DNA of 64,000 nt from Cycas panzhihuaensis (lineage: Eukaryota > Cycadophyta): positions 175,777,741 through 175,841,740 of the forward strand of contig CM041465.1 of assembly GCA_023213395.1 (NCBI GenBank), read 5' to 3'. The position numbers and the translations under genes were made by a program. Below the pieces are notes generated by a model. The model was not told the origin of the DNA. It saw only the letters and a program-made list of their open reading frames with translations, and made no database searches. Below are positions 1-11,585 of the stretch, piece after piece; the first letter of the stretch is position 1; every line of letters starts with the position of its first letter.

Positions 1-826
1 AAGTTGCTATAGGTGGGTGTATTTATCTGGGCAAAATTTTGGTCCTAAATATTTGCTATATATAGGCTTATTTCTTTGCATTGACCCTCCTAAGTTTAAT
101 GCTTTTGATTTGCCATAATGTTTAGGGTGGGTCGTTTATTTCCTTAGGTATGTAATTGGATACATAATTAGAGAGTATTTGACATCCCCTTAATACTAAA
201 ATATTTGGATACACTAAAGATACATATTTCAACCATACCGAGGTAATATCTCAGTTGTATCTTGGGCTATTATCAATTATATATAGAATATTCTAATCTA
301 TTCTAAAATATTCTAATAAGATATAACCTTATAAAAAGGTAAGAAAATTAAAATGTGATTCTTAATGATTAAAATAACAAGGAAAAAATTTATAAGTATA
401 AAAAACAATCTTAAGTCTATTTGTTGTCTTATTTTTAAATTTGATGTATATCACATACTTATTTTTATTTATGTATATTATTGTACATAAATTTAAAAAA
501 CCCTAATTTTATTATATTCCTATATCTTAAAATTTTTAGAATTGTTGTAGTTCCATTTACTCTTGTTCTCATTTTAGCTCCCACATTTTTAAGTACTTGG
601 TTTCCTCATCATATATTTATATTCAAATGTACTTTCATGTCCTTAGAGTCTTTGCAAAAGTTTTGAGTTTGATCAGAACGTAAATTTTAATTTTCATCTA
701 TTTAATTTTATTTTTGAGAGAATTTTTAGAAAATGTATCTAAGAACATTAAGATCAACAAAGCATGTATTGTAGTTGCTTTTATCATTTTTAGTATTGAT
801 CACTATTATAGTTAAAACAACACATT
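1..826. other. AT-rich DNA without recognisable gene
   Basis: Very AT-rich sequence. The only sizeable open frame (481-666, 61 codons) has no recognisable domain and a composition expected of chance. No tRNA, rRNA or LTR ends seen. Confidence 0.6.
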
Positions 827-1583
827 TACATATATGTCATTTTAGACTTCTTAAAATAGTCCCTTAAATTCTTTAAAATTAGTGTATATTCTAAAAAAAA
901 TATCATTTCCATAATAAGAAACCTTGAAAATTATTAATTTTTAAAGGTATTTCATGATTTTGTATTTTGTAATATTAATTTCGTATAAAAGCTTTTATTT
1001 GAAAATCATTTAGTTTGAGAAAACTTTTTATGAGTTTTTCTGTATTAAAAAATAGCTAATTTTCTAATGTGCTAACTATAATTAATTTAAAAAAGAGTTA
1101 AAAAAATATTAGTAACTAGCATTTTAACTATTGTTTTCTTCCCTTTAGGATATGGTTTCATTAAAAATAGATATAGTCTATAGAAAATCATTCTATATTT
1201 TATCAAATAATAAAAGTTTTGAATTAATATTTAATTTTAATTGAATGCCCTAGTGCTTGTTCTACATATGTGTCATTTTAGACACCTGAAAATATCCCCT
1301 TAAACTCTTTAAAAATAGTGTATATTCTAGAAAAAGGATCAACTTCATAACAAGAAATCTCAAAATTTATTATTTTTTAAAGTTATCTCATGATTTCGTA
1401 TTTTGTAATATTAATTTCATACAAAAACCTTTATTTAAGTCATTTAGTTGAAGACATTTTTTACTAAGGTTTTTTGTATTAAAAAATAGTTAATTTTCTA
1501 ATGCATCAACTATAGTTAATTCAAAAAAGAGTAAATAAATATTAATAACTATTGTTTTCTTCCTTTTAGAATATTGTTTCATT

Positions 1584-1668
<85 letters not shown>

Positions 1669-1740
1669 CATTCTAAATTTAATTAAATATTAAAAGTTTT
1701 GAATAGGCATTTAAATTTAATTGAATACCCTAGTGCTTGT
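827..1740. repeat. 436-bp tandem duplication (two diverged copies)
   Basis: Two head-to-tail copies about 436 bp apart. The shared string tcattttagac lies at 837 and at 1273, and the alignment continues through gtgtatattcta, gtattttgtaatattaattt, gtattaaaaaatag and ccctagtgcttgt at the end of both copies. The second copy is lengthened by the microsatellite at 1588-1666. No coding potential. The copies differ by many substitutions and small indels, so the duplication is old. Possibly part of an unrecognised transposon. Confidence 0.85.
1588..1666. repeat. Compound microsatellite (CT)n(TA)n
   Basis: About 15 CT units run straight into about 25 TA units. It sits inside the second copy of the 436-bp duplication, at a place where the first copy has only a short AT-rich sequence, so the array grew after the duplication. 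Confidence 0.95.
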
Positions 1741-2389
1741 CCCACTAATTGCTCCACACTTATTACTTGCTCACCCATTAGTTAGTGCCTCTTTTTCCCA
1801 CCTATCCAAAAAAAAAGAAAAAAAATATTACAAATAATTGCACCTTAAAAAACTCTCCTGTAGTTTTACACACACACATACACATATATATAAATTTGAT
1901 CGATAAAATGGATTCTTTATTATGATACAAAGAATATTATAATAATGTACATGAGTGATTCAACCCACATTTGAGAGGGGATTAATAAAATCAAGATAGG
2001 TCTATCATGAAAAGCTAGAAATATCCACTAGGCTGTAACAATATGGATAATTCTTAAGAGACTAAAGATCATGTAGCTCCTTAAAAGGCAAATAAGAACT
2101 TTGCTCAACAATAGGAGCATATATAAGAATGTGAAGCTTATCCCAAAGAAAATTATGATCTTAAACATCTCCTAGGAGAAGAAAAAGAGAAGGATAGAAG
2201 TAACAAATAATAATAGTAGGCCTAAAATCCCAAAGAACGATAGAGAGGGAGTTATATCTATGATCAACTGCAAAGGATAATAACAAAAAATCCACTCAAC
2301 CCACCTAAAAACAACCATCCAAACAAGAGAACCAAGGCATCAACTAAAAAAAGACAAGAGCCAAAAGTTTATCTAGCTAAGTAATAAGT
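1741..2389. other. Non-coding stretch at the LINE 3' end
   Basis: No open frame of note. Because the LINE reads leftward and its RNase H ends near 2500, this may include its 3' untranslated region, but I see no poly(A) tail (it would be a T run here) and no target-site duplication, so the left LINE boundary is not fixed. Confidence 0.4.
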
Positions 2390-2507
2390 ACAAATTATCG
2401 ATCAAAATAATGTTTAGTTTTGTCTTTTTCTAGCATCTTACAGATCTTCTCTTTAGTTTCCTAGGGGGTAATTTTGTCCAAGATTGACTTTATCTTAATT
2501 TCTCCCT

Positions 2508-2905
2508 AGTTTTCCTTCACCTGAATATTAGCTAAGAGGTCAACCATCTTATTATCTCCCCTTCTTATATGTCTAAAGGAAATATCCTTGAAATAATTAG
2601 CATATTTCTTTAATTCAGTAAAAGTATACAATATCTTCCAATTATTGGTATTTGCATTGTCCTTAATATTCTAGATAAGTTTGATAATGAATTTTGAATC
2701 ACCTTTTAAGAAAATATTATCTATATAGGTATTTCAAGTAATTTAAAAAGTGGAGAAATCAACTAATGCTTTTACAACATTATTAGAGGTAACACCAATG
2801 TTCTAGGCAAAGAGAAAGATAACTTTGCCTTCATGGTTTCTAATGACACCACCAATTCTAAGCCTACCCAAATTACCTTTAGATGCATCATTAAAATTAA
2901 GTTTA
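2508..2905 (-). pseudogene. LINE RNase H domain remnant
   Basis: Minus-strand translation gives FNDASKG followed by a GGVIRNHEG-type turn, GDSKFII and, near the end, HIRRGDNKMVDLLA. This is the D...D...N.xxD layout of the RNase H fused to plant LINE ORF2 proteins, which removes RNA from the cDNA hybrid. Several in-frame stops interrupt it. It lies directly downstream (leftward) of the zf-RVT region, as expected. It is not the RNase H of an LTR element, because the flanking domains are LINE-type. Confidence 0.75.
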
Positions 2906-3289
2906 AAATTACTTATAGAGGGAGGTATTCAAGGATCACCACCTTGATCAACTAACTTTCCATGACCTTTAATAGGCCTCAACTTATTGGTAGTGATCCC
3001 TAGATGATTAATCATGACCAAGTCCTTATCGGATTGGGAAAGATCCTCCTCTTTCCATTTCTTAGTAGATAGAGTTTTAGAGATATTATAAAGGGTTCTT
3101 TGAAGAATTGGAGAGATCAATCTCGATTTGTATTTGAATATTCTATCATTGTGATCTTTCTAGATATTACATAAGATAAAGCCAATCATTAAATCCTAGG
3201 CTTTCAATAGGATCTTAAAATCAATCTTGAATTTATACTAGTTGGATAAGAAACTTTGAATGCAAGATCTATTTAGAATAGCCACTCTA

Positions 3290-3900
3290 AAGATCCTCTC
3301 AAAAAAATCACAAGATTTATTAATTTCATGGCATTGGAGAAATAAGTAAGTGATATTTTCTTCCTTAGAAAAATAAAACATACACTTAGAGGGGCCCATA
3401 AAACCCCTATGTTTAAGGTTATCTAAGGTGAAGACATTATTATGACTAATTTCTTAAAGGAAAGGGGAGATCTTAGGTTAGATTTCTAGGACCTAAATGT
3501 TCTACCATAGCTTACCTTGGTTCTCCAACGTCTTTCCTCCATTAGGATCTCATAAGCCTATTTAACAAAATATGAGCTATTACCTTTAGGGCCCCATCTA
3601 AGAATGTCCTCTATAGTCTTATATCGAATGGGATTTTTCCTTAAGAAATCCCATAAGTGCTCTTTAGCTACAGTGGAAATACCCCTAGGCTAAGATTTTG
3701 ATGGTTTTTAGCTTCTCAAAATTAGAGAGTTAATAATATCCCAAGTTAAAGAACTATCTAGGTAATTAGAGGCTCTAATCCATCCTACCTTATAAAAGGC
3801 GTCTCTCATCCCTTTTAACTCTTCCATCTTATAGAGAGGTTCCTGAGCCTCCTAGGAGTCATCCTAAAATAAAGCTATCTCTAGGTTCCTTAATTCTTAA
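3290..3900 (-). pseudogene. LINE ORF2 C-terminal region with zf-RVT
   Basis: The minus strand reads a WGPKGNSSYFVK-like segment (the usual SP-G-FSVKSAY region), then NNVFTLDNLKHRG, GPSKCMFYFSKEENITYLFLQC. This is the zinc-binding zf-RVT module of plant LINE ORF2, Cys-x2-[Cys replaced by Phe]-x10-His replaced-x4-Cys. Loss of canonical Cys/His residues and many stops show it is dead. It is preceded by ORF2 sequence that normally follows the RT. Confidence 0.75.
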
Positions 3901-4019
3901 AATAATAAGATTAGATCAATTTCAAACTAAGAGTAACTCCATTCCAAATAATAGATCCTTTGATAAGCTCTAAAGCTTAGATCCAGTTATTTTTGGCACT
4001 TCCCTTGATACTATTAGAT

Positions 4020-4690
4020 TCCAATACAATGTTGGAATTCACTGGGCTTTCATAAATTAAAAACCTATTTAGGCTTTTTATAATTTAAGCTTTACCACTT
4101 CTATGATTATTCTAGGTAAAGAATCCTTCTTTAGGGAAAAATTCCAAAAGCTTATACCTCATGATCCACTTGAGCAAAGTTGTGCTCTCTTGATCTAAAG
4201 TTCTAACACCCCCTTTCTTTTCTTCTAAATTGAGGATAGTATCAAAATCCCCTCTAATGACCCAGGGGGTATCTCTTATACAAATTCTAAATCTTTTAAG
4301 TGAATCCTAACATGCAAGGTTTTGCTCAAGGAGGATGGAAGCATATAGGTTAATGATATTCACCATAAGATTTGAATTAAGGAAATAAAACAACTCATTA
4401 CGCCATCTCCTATCTCCTTCAAAATGAATAAACCATACTAAATTAGGGCACCATAGGATAATGATCCCCATAGAAGCTCTCATGGAACTCATGGACAAGA
4501 TGGAAAATCCTTTCCAGATTTTTAAGCTATAGTGATCATCATGTCTAAATCCAATTTTATTTCTTGGACAAGACAAATGTCTAGTTTTTCTAAAGAAATT
4601 CTTCTTTTGAGACTTCTTAGTTTAGTAATTGCTTTTAATCCCTTAATGTTCTAAGATACTATCTTCATGGTTGGGAATTATCTTTTTGCT
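4020..4690 (-). pseudogene. LINE AP-endonuclease domain remnant
   Basis: Starting near 4680 on the minus strand the sequence reads NIKGLKAITKLRSLKRRIS, LDICLVQEIKLD, later PWVIRGDFDTILNLEEKKGG and FFTWNNHRSGKA, then an RFLIYE motif. These match the N-terminal exonuclease/endonuclease/phosphatase fold of plant LINE ORF2, which nicks target DNA: the QE metal-binding Glu, the GDF(N/D) segment and the FTWxN motif are present. Two or three frames must be joined to read it. The open stretch 4307-4576 is one piece of it in a shifted frame. Confidence 0.8.
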
Positions 4691-5090
4691 AAAGATAATC
4701 ATACTAAAGAGGTTGGGACAAACTTGAGTCAACCAAAAACTATCCCTCCTCTAATAGTTTCTCCATATTTAATTTTCTTTCTTTTTTCCCTTTCAGGGTT
4801 TCCTCTCTTTGGATTATGCGAGTAATAGGTTTAATACCTAACCTGACAATCCTGATACTTTAAGATTCCTTAGCTTAGCTAGGCTCTATCTTAACTTCAT
4901 CTAACTTTGCCTTGAATTTGTGAGCTTTAGTGTCTTTTAAAATTGATTTAGTATTTTTTAATATCTTAGTTGAATTAGTTTCCCTTTCTTCAAAAATAAG
5001 AGTGGGTTTGTATCACGAGCTTCCTTCTAAAGTAGGTTTATGAATGGTTCTAGGAATCTTGTCAATATGATCATATTAAACTTTTTTATT

Positions 5091-6130
5091 TTATTTAGGA
5101 TTAGTTTTCTTTATAACAAAAAATCCTTTAGTAGGAGATGAAGGGTTTGTTTCATTCCTAACAAGTTTGTTGTGCATAAAGTCATAAGTGTGCCTATCTA
5201 GTGGAGAAATAATTTTTGCTTGAACCGAGTCTATTTTTCCTTCTAACAAAGCATTACCAACCCACCTAAGATGCTTTAGGGATAAATCCATTATGCTTGG
5301 GTCAAGATAGGAGCCCTTGACATTATTATTTCCTTGGATCTTAATGTGATCAATATTCTTCTGTGGGTCTTCTTGTATTCTTTCTCACTCTTCTATGGGA
5401 ATAGTACCTAAAGATTCCATAGCCATATGTTAAATCTATGAGGTAGATTGAAGTATATTTACTTCATTAATTATCATATCTTCCTTATCCTTTACTTTAA
5501 GAGCTTCAAAATTATTAGTATTAGTGTAAGGGAAGCTATATTTTTCCACCCAAATTTTGTTGCCTTAAGGGTTCTTACTTTTAGTTTTTGGAAATCCTTT
5601 AAGATTTACAATATTCTCATTATTTATAGGTTTCTTATCTAGGCAATATTTTTGCACATGGCCATGCATGTGATAAATGCAATATTTAGATGAGATTTGT
5701 TCATAATTAACTTATTGTACCCATTCCCCTCCTTTAAACTTAAGAATAATTGCCTTAGGAGATGGGATTGATAAGTTAATATAAACACAAACCCTAGTAT
5801 AAATTATGTAATATTCCTTTAGAGTGATCTTAAAGGCTTTAGCATATAAAGCTAGGGAGTTACTAATTTTCTTCAAGGTATCCTCATTCCAAAATTCAAG
5901 GGGAAGAGAGTGGTTTTGACCTAAATAGGGTCTGTTAAGAGATCTTCTTTTGTTGGATGAAAACTAGGTGTATAAAACCTCATGAAGAGGCCATAAAAGT
6001 TTATAAATAATGATCCTCCTTCAAAAGCCTTATTTTTATCCTCCAGAGAGGTAAAAATAGCCATAAAAAGCATTTTAGTCCTAGCTTTATGTTAATATTT
6101 CCTTTGAGCTTCAACATATTTTTCAATATG
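5091..6130 (-). pseudogene. LINE ORF1-type protein (DUF4283 plus zinc knuckle)
   Basis: The minus-strand frame gives a FWNEDTLKKI-like piece, RVCVYINLSIPSPKAI, FKGGEWVQ and then, at 5700-5640, a zinc knuckle reading C-I-Y-H-M-H-G-H-V-Q-K-Y-C. This order is that of the ORF1 nucleic-acid-binding protein of plant L1 LINEs (DUF4283 followed by zf-CCHC_4). The second Cys of the knuckle is His. The C-terminal part down to about 5091 is low in complexity and contains stops. It forms the 5' part of the LINE and is followed by the endonuclease. Confidence 0.7.
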
Positions 6131-6180
6131 TCTTTAATCCATTTTTTAAGTCATACTTTTAAAAATAAGTTTCGCAAGAA

Positions 6181-6854
6181 TTTACAGATTAGAGAATGGC
6201 CACTCAAATAAATAGTTTTGTGTTTGAAGGTCCATGACAAGAGTTTGATTCTAGGTTTAAACTTTCTTTCCTCTAACATCCCTTAAACTTTGACTCTAAA
6301 TGAGATTGATCTTTCAGAGCCTAGTTTGATAAATCCTAATGAGTTGGAGAATTTAATGAGGTCATGGGATTATTGTGCTTAGTTGTTATTAAATATCATA
6401 GAAAAACATAATGATCATCAGTACTAAGAATTAGATTAGTGAGATTATAGTGACTAAAACGTCATTAAAATTAAACACCATGTACATAGAAAAGTTTTTT
6501 TTTGAAGAAAACTTTTCAAGACCTCACTCTTAAAACTTCTTCCAAAAAAGAACATACTTGTGTAGTAGAACCCAAGTTTTAAAGAATTTAATAAGTAGGC
6601 TCCTAAATGCTTATGTTATAGAATTACAACTAGAAGGTGAATTCATTAGATTTTAAAAGGAAGTAGCTATGGGAATGATTCAGAGTAAACTCTAGCATAC
6701 AAATCTCATCATAAAATAGTAGCATATGCTAGAGTTTGGTGTGGATAATTATAATAAAATTCAATAAACTTAGATCATTTCAATGAAAAACCTAATAAAT
6801 ACCATAGAAAAACATAAAATAGAAAAACTATAGAAAAATACAATGATTATCTTC
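6181..6854. other. Junction DNA between LINE and Ty3 fragment
   Basis: No domain recognised on either strand. It may contain the 5' untranslated region of the LINE and a broken end of element A. No target-site duplication or LTR terminus visible. Confidence 0.4.
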
Positions 6855-8793
6855 CTAGTTGCGGTGCTCAATGGGACAACTTCACTCCACCTGGTGAAGT
6901 ATTTTATGGTGGTTAAAATGAATGTATGGTTGTTAGATGATGGAGGGTATATTTATCCAATGAGGTCAAGGCCCTATTAGGAGAATGGCCATAGTGAGGG
7001 GACAACTCTCAAGGGAGTGGCTAATTGATGGATGAGAGAGAAATACACTTGGCACTCTTTATATTTTTATACATAAGTGTGTGCATCTTTGAACAAAGCA
7101 AGCTAATAATACCCCATGCAAAGGATACATTAAGTAGTAGGCTGCCCAACAAAGTGACCACCATAGATGTTATCGTGATATTTAGTTAGGGTAGCTTGTG
7201 CTTCTAAAGGAGTGAGATATCTCAAAAAACCTCCATCAAAGGAGCATTTATAAAGAACTTCATCAAGCAATAGGTATTGATGTGTGGCTGCTTTAACTCT
7301 CTTCTTCTTTTTAGAAGAAACATCTAATAAATAAGTTTAGTTTTATAGATAGGTCTAGATATCCCTCTACCACTTATTTTTATTCTCACATGACAAAGTA
7401 TCAACTTGAAAGATGTACTCATCTAGGAGTGCATTGTCAACAACATGATGATTTATATTGGGAAATGTCATGGTTAGCTACTCAATAGCAATTATTAATT
7501 TCTTAGACTTGTGGTTAACTATTCATAGGTTAAATTCTTGAAGAAGCAAGGGCTACTTACCTACTCACCTAGTGAGGTTTGATGAGCACAAGTCTAATTG
7601 CATCTAACACTACAATGATGTAGGTGGTGTTATTAAGTAAGTAATGGCATAGTTTCTTGGTTGTGAAAACTAATGCTAAGTACTCTTCCTTGAACGACGA
7701 GTAATTCACTTCTACAGTAACCAATGCATGAATAATGAAGAAAATAACTCATTCTATCTAAACTCATCTTCATGGGCAAGTGTGCCCTTAAGAGATTCCT
7801 TAATGAAGGAGACATATAAGATGAAAACATTGTAAAAAATAGGTAGAGTAAGAGTAGGAGTATAGATTATTATTATTACTTACTTAAGAATGTAACATAC
7901 TTCTTAGAAAACTAGGGTCTACTCTTGAGATGTACTCTTTTTGAGGAGTTTCATGAATGGCTTTTCATTAAGGATAAAGTCTACAATAAATCTATGGAGA
8001 TATCCTAACCTTTCAAGAAATGACTTGATTGGCTTATGATTATGAGGTGGGAGCATTTCAAGTATGGATTTAAATTTCTTAGGATTTATCTTGATTCCAT
8101 CTCTAGAGATATCGTTACTAAGCATCTTACTTGAGGTTATTATAAATACACATATTTTTAAAATCAAAAGGCATGACCTTATAAGAAAATGTCCCCCATG
8201 ATATAGTAAATGCTATTTTGTGATAATCTTCAAGTGATATGAGGATTTAATTATAGCCCAAGACATTGTGCATGAGAGATATTACTTCATAACTAGTGAT
8301 TTGGTCCCAAATCTAATGGAGAATGGATAGTAATAAATTATCCCTAGGGTAAGAATTATTAAGGTCATAAAATTTGATATAAATATAGATAGAACCATTC
8401 TTCTTCATGATAGGAATGATACCATAGACCCATTGGGAATAATCCACTTATTTGATAAAGTCAACTTGTAATAGATTTTTGACCTTTTGCTTGATTATTG
8501 TAAAAAGATGTTGGTGAACGGGCCTTTATTTTTTTCACTTGGGTTTAGCCTAAGGAGTAATAGTAATACTATGGAATAAACTACAAACATTTGGTTTATC
8601 TATGGTTAGCCTAGTAACAGATTAAATTTGAGGTCAAAGTTGAAGAAAGTAACCTTTACCATGATTGTCTTGCCTTCAAGGCTAAGTGGAAGAATGACCT
8701 ATCCAATTAAAGTATTTTTATATTTATCATATCCTTAATAGATCTAATCTATAGGCTCATAAGCTAATACCTTTAGGTCGTCAAAGATTTAAA
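6855..8793 (-). mobile_element. Element A, 3' half: Tat-like Ty3 pol remnant
   Basis: Minus-strand Ty3/gypsy pol in the order protease end (8790-8600), RT (8560-7900), RNase H (7750-7560) and integrase zinc-binding/early core (7200-6860). RT segments visible are IIPIMKKNGSIYIYI, YEVISLMH and ISWGTFSYKVMPFDFKN. The frame then jumps near 8165 to a CVFIITSSKML-type segment, so about 50-60 residues including the catalytic YxDD box are deleted. RNase H shows a YSSFKEEYLALVF-like piece. The integrase ends near DLIGP and is cut off, so the DDE core is lost. Element G is inserted in the protease, and the upstream gag half lies at 14421-17248. Confidence 0.8.
7900..8560 (-). pseudogene. Element A reverse transcriptase remnant
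   Basis: Ty3-type RT fingers and palm can be read with stops, from the KKNGSI motif through WGTFSYKVMPF. The 82-codon open piece 7919-8167 holds the RT-to-connection region (SRDGIKINPKKFKSI, FLERLGYLHRFI). The catalytic Asp pair is absent because of a deletion at the join of the two pieces near 8165. Closest relatives in the window are the RTs of elements C (48483-49270) and B (57130-57960). Confidence 0.75.
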
Positions 8794-9174
8794 TGTTGGG
8801 GTTAATACTTATCACCCCACTCCCACCTTCCAACCAGGAGTGCACGCCTTACTCTCATCAATTTACACATGTGGGTGCTCACATGTGTAGGTAAGTATAA
8901 GGTAAGGTTGATTTGATTTAAGTTAATTTGAGTTAAGTTAAGTTATATTTTATTGTTATTTGAATTTTAAGAGTTGAGGAGTTTTCCTCCTCCTCCAAAC
9001 TATATATTTTGAGGGGTGTGCAACCCTACTATCTTTAGACACCATCTACTTTTGGACATTTGTAAAGCTCTCTCTCAAAGATGGATTGAATACTAAGGCT
9101 TTTGTATTTATGCTACATGGTTTTGTATATGTTCTTATGTTCTACCCTATTCTCCATGATTATTTTCCTTCTTC
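8794..9174 (+). repeat. Element G 5' LTR
   Basis: Begins TGTTGGGGTTAAT and ends next to TGGTATCAGAG. It aligns along its whole length with 14047-14420, sharing cacatgtgggtgctcacatg, actatatattttgaggggtg and tttgtaaagctctctctcaa. Its terminal CA has been lost. Preceded by the TSD ttaaa. Confidence 0.88.
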
Positions 9175-9190
9175 TGGTATCAGAGTAGAG
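9175..9190 (+). other. Element G primer-binding site
   Basis: TGGTATCAGAGTAGAG directly abuts the 5' LTR. The first 11 bases match the sequence complementary to the 3' end of plant initiator tRNA(Met), the primer of most Ty1/copia elements. Confidence 0.8.
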
Positions 9191-10960
9191 ATTGCTCAGC
9201 TGTTGAATCTCTATTTGAAGTTTTTTGAAGAAGAAGGAAGATTTATTAGCATTTGAAGTAGATTTACTCTCAAGCTAGTGAATATTGGTTATATTCATTT
9301 TCTGCAAAGTTTATTAGCAGTTTCTTACATTATTTTTTATTAGATTTGATTATTCCTAAGTTTTACTTGTAATATAATAAATATATTTCAAATTTATTTT
9401 CAGATCTATGTAAGTGCATAGCTACAAACAATAAATATCAAGTTTTATCACTCTACAAGAGGTTTTATCAATGAGTTTTATATATTTCTGCCAAATATTT
9501 GATATTTTTTAGGCATATTTTATTTATTTATTTAATACTTTTTTAGATCTACACAAAAGTTCAGCTGTAAGCAGTATTTATTCAAGTTTTCTCTAGATCT
9601 ATGCTACATATTCTTCAGATCTGTATTTTTTATCAAATATTTAACCATCTTTTGGTTTATTTTATTTATATATTCAATATTTACCTCAGATATGCTATAT
9701 TTTACCTCAGATCTGCTATATTTTTTTTCAGATATGCTATATTTTTCTTCAAATCTATATTTTTTATTAAATATTTAACCATTTTTTATACATTTGGTCC
9801 ACTTATTTAATATAGTTTTTTCATATCTATGCAAGTTTTGGTGCATATTCAGCCTAACAAGCTCTCTAGAGAAGTTATATTACAATAGATCTGTCTATTG
9901 GAAGAATCTAAAGTCCATTTTCTACAAATTTGGCATAGTTGTATACTAGGTTCTTACTATTTTTTTTTAGATTTAAACATATATTTTTTAGTTCTCTGAT
10001 ATATCTTCTCCAACATATTTAAAATATTTCAGATATAAATATATATGCATTTTATTTATTTGATATATTTCTGTTAATATATTTGAAATTTTTTGTTTTA
10101 TTTGTGGCTCCATTAAATCACTAGATCTTTCATGCTTTTCCATATAAATATAAATTTTTTTGAAATATCTCTTCTGTGATATACATATTGTACAAAGATA
10201 TTTTTTTTTTCAACTTAAAAAAAATATATATATATATATATTTTTCCTTATTTTTTAGAATGCATCCTTCTTTCCAATTGGAAATAACAATAACACTAAA
10301 TACATCTCCCTCTGGTTGAAAGAATTTAAGAATAAACTGCATCATACTCATATATATATATATATATAATTTATTTATTTTATTTCCTTTATTTGAAATA
10401 AAATTAGTCAACTCTATAATAGTGGGACTGTAATACATTTCAGTATTGATACTAGTAAACTGGTACTCTAACAAGTAAGCAAGTCTTATTTACTTTTAAG
10501 CATGTTAAAGTATTATATTTTTTTTCTTTGGATAATCTCTAAAATTTGTCTATGCAGCACAGGCAACTAATAATTAGACAAGATACAAGATCTGTGTCCA
10601 ATGCTATTCCAAGATCTGTCACTTGGCTTACTTGGATCTCTGTTTCATTTTTTCATGCGCTTTCTTTTGAGCCTCCTCATGCACTTCTTCATTGTTGGAT
10701 AGAAAGAAAAGCTTAACAAGTCTGCTTTGGAGAAATTGTACACAAAATTATATTTCTATAAGTCTAATCTAGCCTAGATCTTTGGTACTAGGACATGGTT
10801 ATAAAGTAAAATTGATTAATGATTTAATTATTTCTTTTCAGAGAATTGTTGCTAAAGATATTTCTCTATTAAAAATATGCCATTCTTGTCTCTAAATCTT
10901 AGTGATATCTGGGTTAATCTTTTGAGACCAAAATAAGAAAGAACATGTGAATAACATCTG
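9191..10960. other. Element G leader, AT-rich, no gene
   Basis: Long AT-rich leader. Contains a degenerate run of about 20-25-bp units built on cagatctgctatattt at about 9690-9770 and short (TA)n tracts near 10225 and 10355. The open frame 10130-10474 on the minus strand is low-complexity and has no domain, and I do not call it a gene. Confidence 0.55.
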
Positions 10961-10970
10961 CTATATGCGT

Positions 10971-11183
10971 CTAAAACTGAACATCTGGAAAACCCTTCCC
11001 TTTGTCAAGGTACTCAAGAAGTGATGAAATATTACCTATCAAAGAATTTTTTGAGAGTATATCCGTGTAAATACCATAACTAATTGATCCAATAAAAAGT
11101 TGCATTCCTTGGGACCTTAGCAGCATAGTAAGGCAATTTTGACTCTGTGTGGATTCAGCCACCTCCAGCAGTAGTGACAACAC
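10971..11183 (-). pseudogene. Unidentified coding-like fragment inside element G
   Basis: A 70-codon minus-strand open frame of ordinary protein-like composition (segments LLLEVAESTQSQNCL, MLLRSQGMQLF, SLLEYLDKGKGFPDV). I do not recognise a family. It lies immediately downstream (in its own direction) of the splicing-factor fragment at 11306-11560 and could be another exon or a neighbouring piece of the same captured host locus. A chance frame cannot be excluded. Confidence 0.3.
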
Positions 11184-11305
11184 AAATCCTTTCGAACTTT
11201 AACAACTCTATAGAGGGCTTCTAAATTGGTACAAATAATAGATTTAAATGTACAATATCCATACTTGTAGTAGTCATTTCATTATCTAAAACTATTGGCT
11301 TAGAG

Positions 11306-11560
11306 CTATCCATGCTCTGTCTGAAGCTGCGCATTTCCATTGACATCTAACCCCTTGCTATTCAAACATGGAGGCCTGGGAGGAATCTTCAAATCAATAT
11401 CAACAATAGGTCCATACTTGTAAAATAGGCCTTTAACTTCACGTTCCTGAATATCATTAGGTAAATTACCATTATACAAAGTTTGACTGAACAGCCTGCT
11501 GTTGTCATTCGAATTGTCGTCCATCTGGATGCCCTCCATCATGAAGCTTAGAATTTGCAT
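11306..11560 (-). pseudogene. Captured fragment of an SR splicing-factor gene (SF2/SR34-like RRM1)
   Basis: The open frame contains [20 protein letters not shown] followed by [15 protein letters not shown]. This is the start of the first RNA-recognition motif of plant SF2/ASF-class SR proteins (consensus [23 protein letters not shown]...DLKIPPRPP): the RNP2-like strand is intact except Val to Asn, and the loop and helix 1 follow. Similarity stops right after PPRPP, about where the first part of RRM1 ends, and the rest (GYAFVEFED and beyond) is absent. The piece therefore looks like a copied first-exon fragment. SR proteins bind pre-mRNA and guide splice-site choice in the nucleus. Here the fragment lies inside element G, opposite to the element's own strand. 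Confidence 0.75.
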
Positions 11561-11585
11561 AAGATGGGAGATCTGCCGATGACTG

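Larger units (their letters stand above)
2390..6180 (-). mobile_element. Degenerate L1-type LINE, RT domain deleted
   Basis: Minus-strand non-LTR retrotransposon recognised from four domains in the expected order: ORF1 with a DUF4283-like region and zinc knuckle (about 6130-5640), AP-type endonuclease (about 4690-4020), zf-RVT region (about 3560-3300) and RNase H (2905-2508). The reverse transcriptase that should lie between endonuclease and zf-RVT is missing: the endonuclease frame passes near 4010-4030 straight into sequence typical of the region after the RT. Every domain contains several stops and frameshifts. Plant L1-clade LINEs with a terminal RNase H are an established group. The element cannot mobilise itself. 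Outer limits are approximate. Confidence 0.8.

Noticed and set aside
10130-10474. 114-codon minus-strand frame
   Set aside because: Made of Ile/Tyr/Lys codons from (TA)n tracts; no domain, inside the leader of element G.
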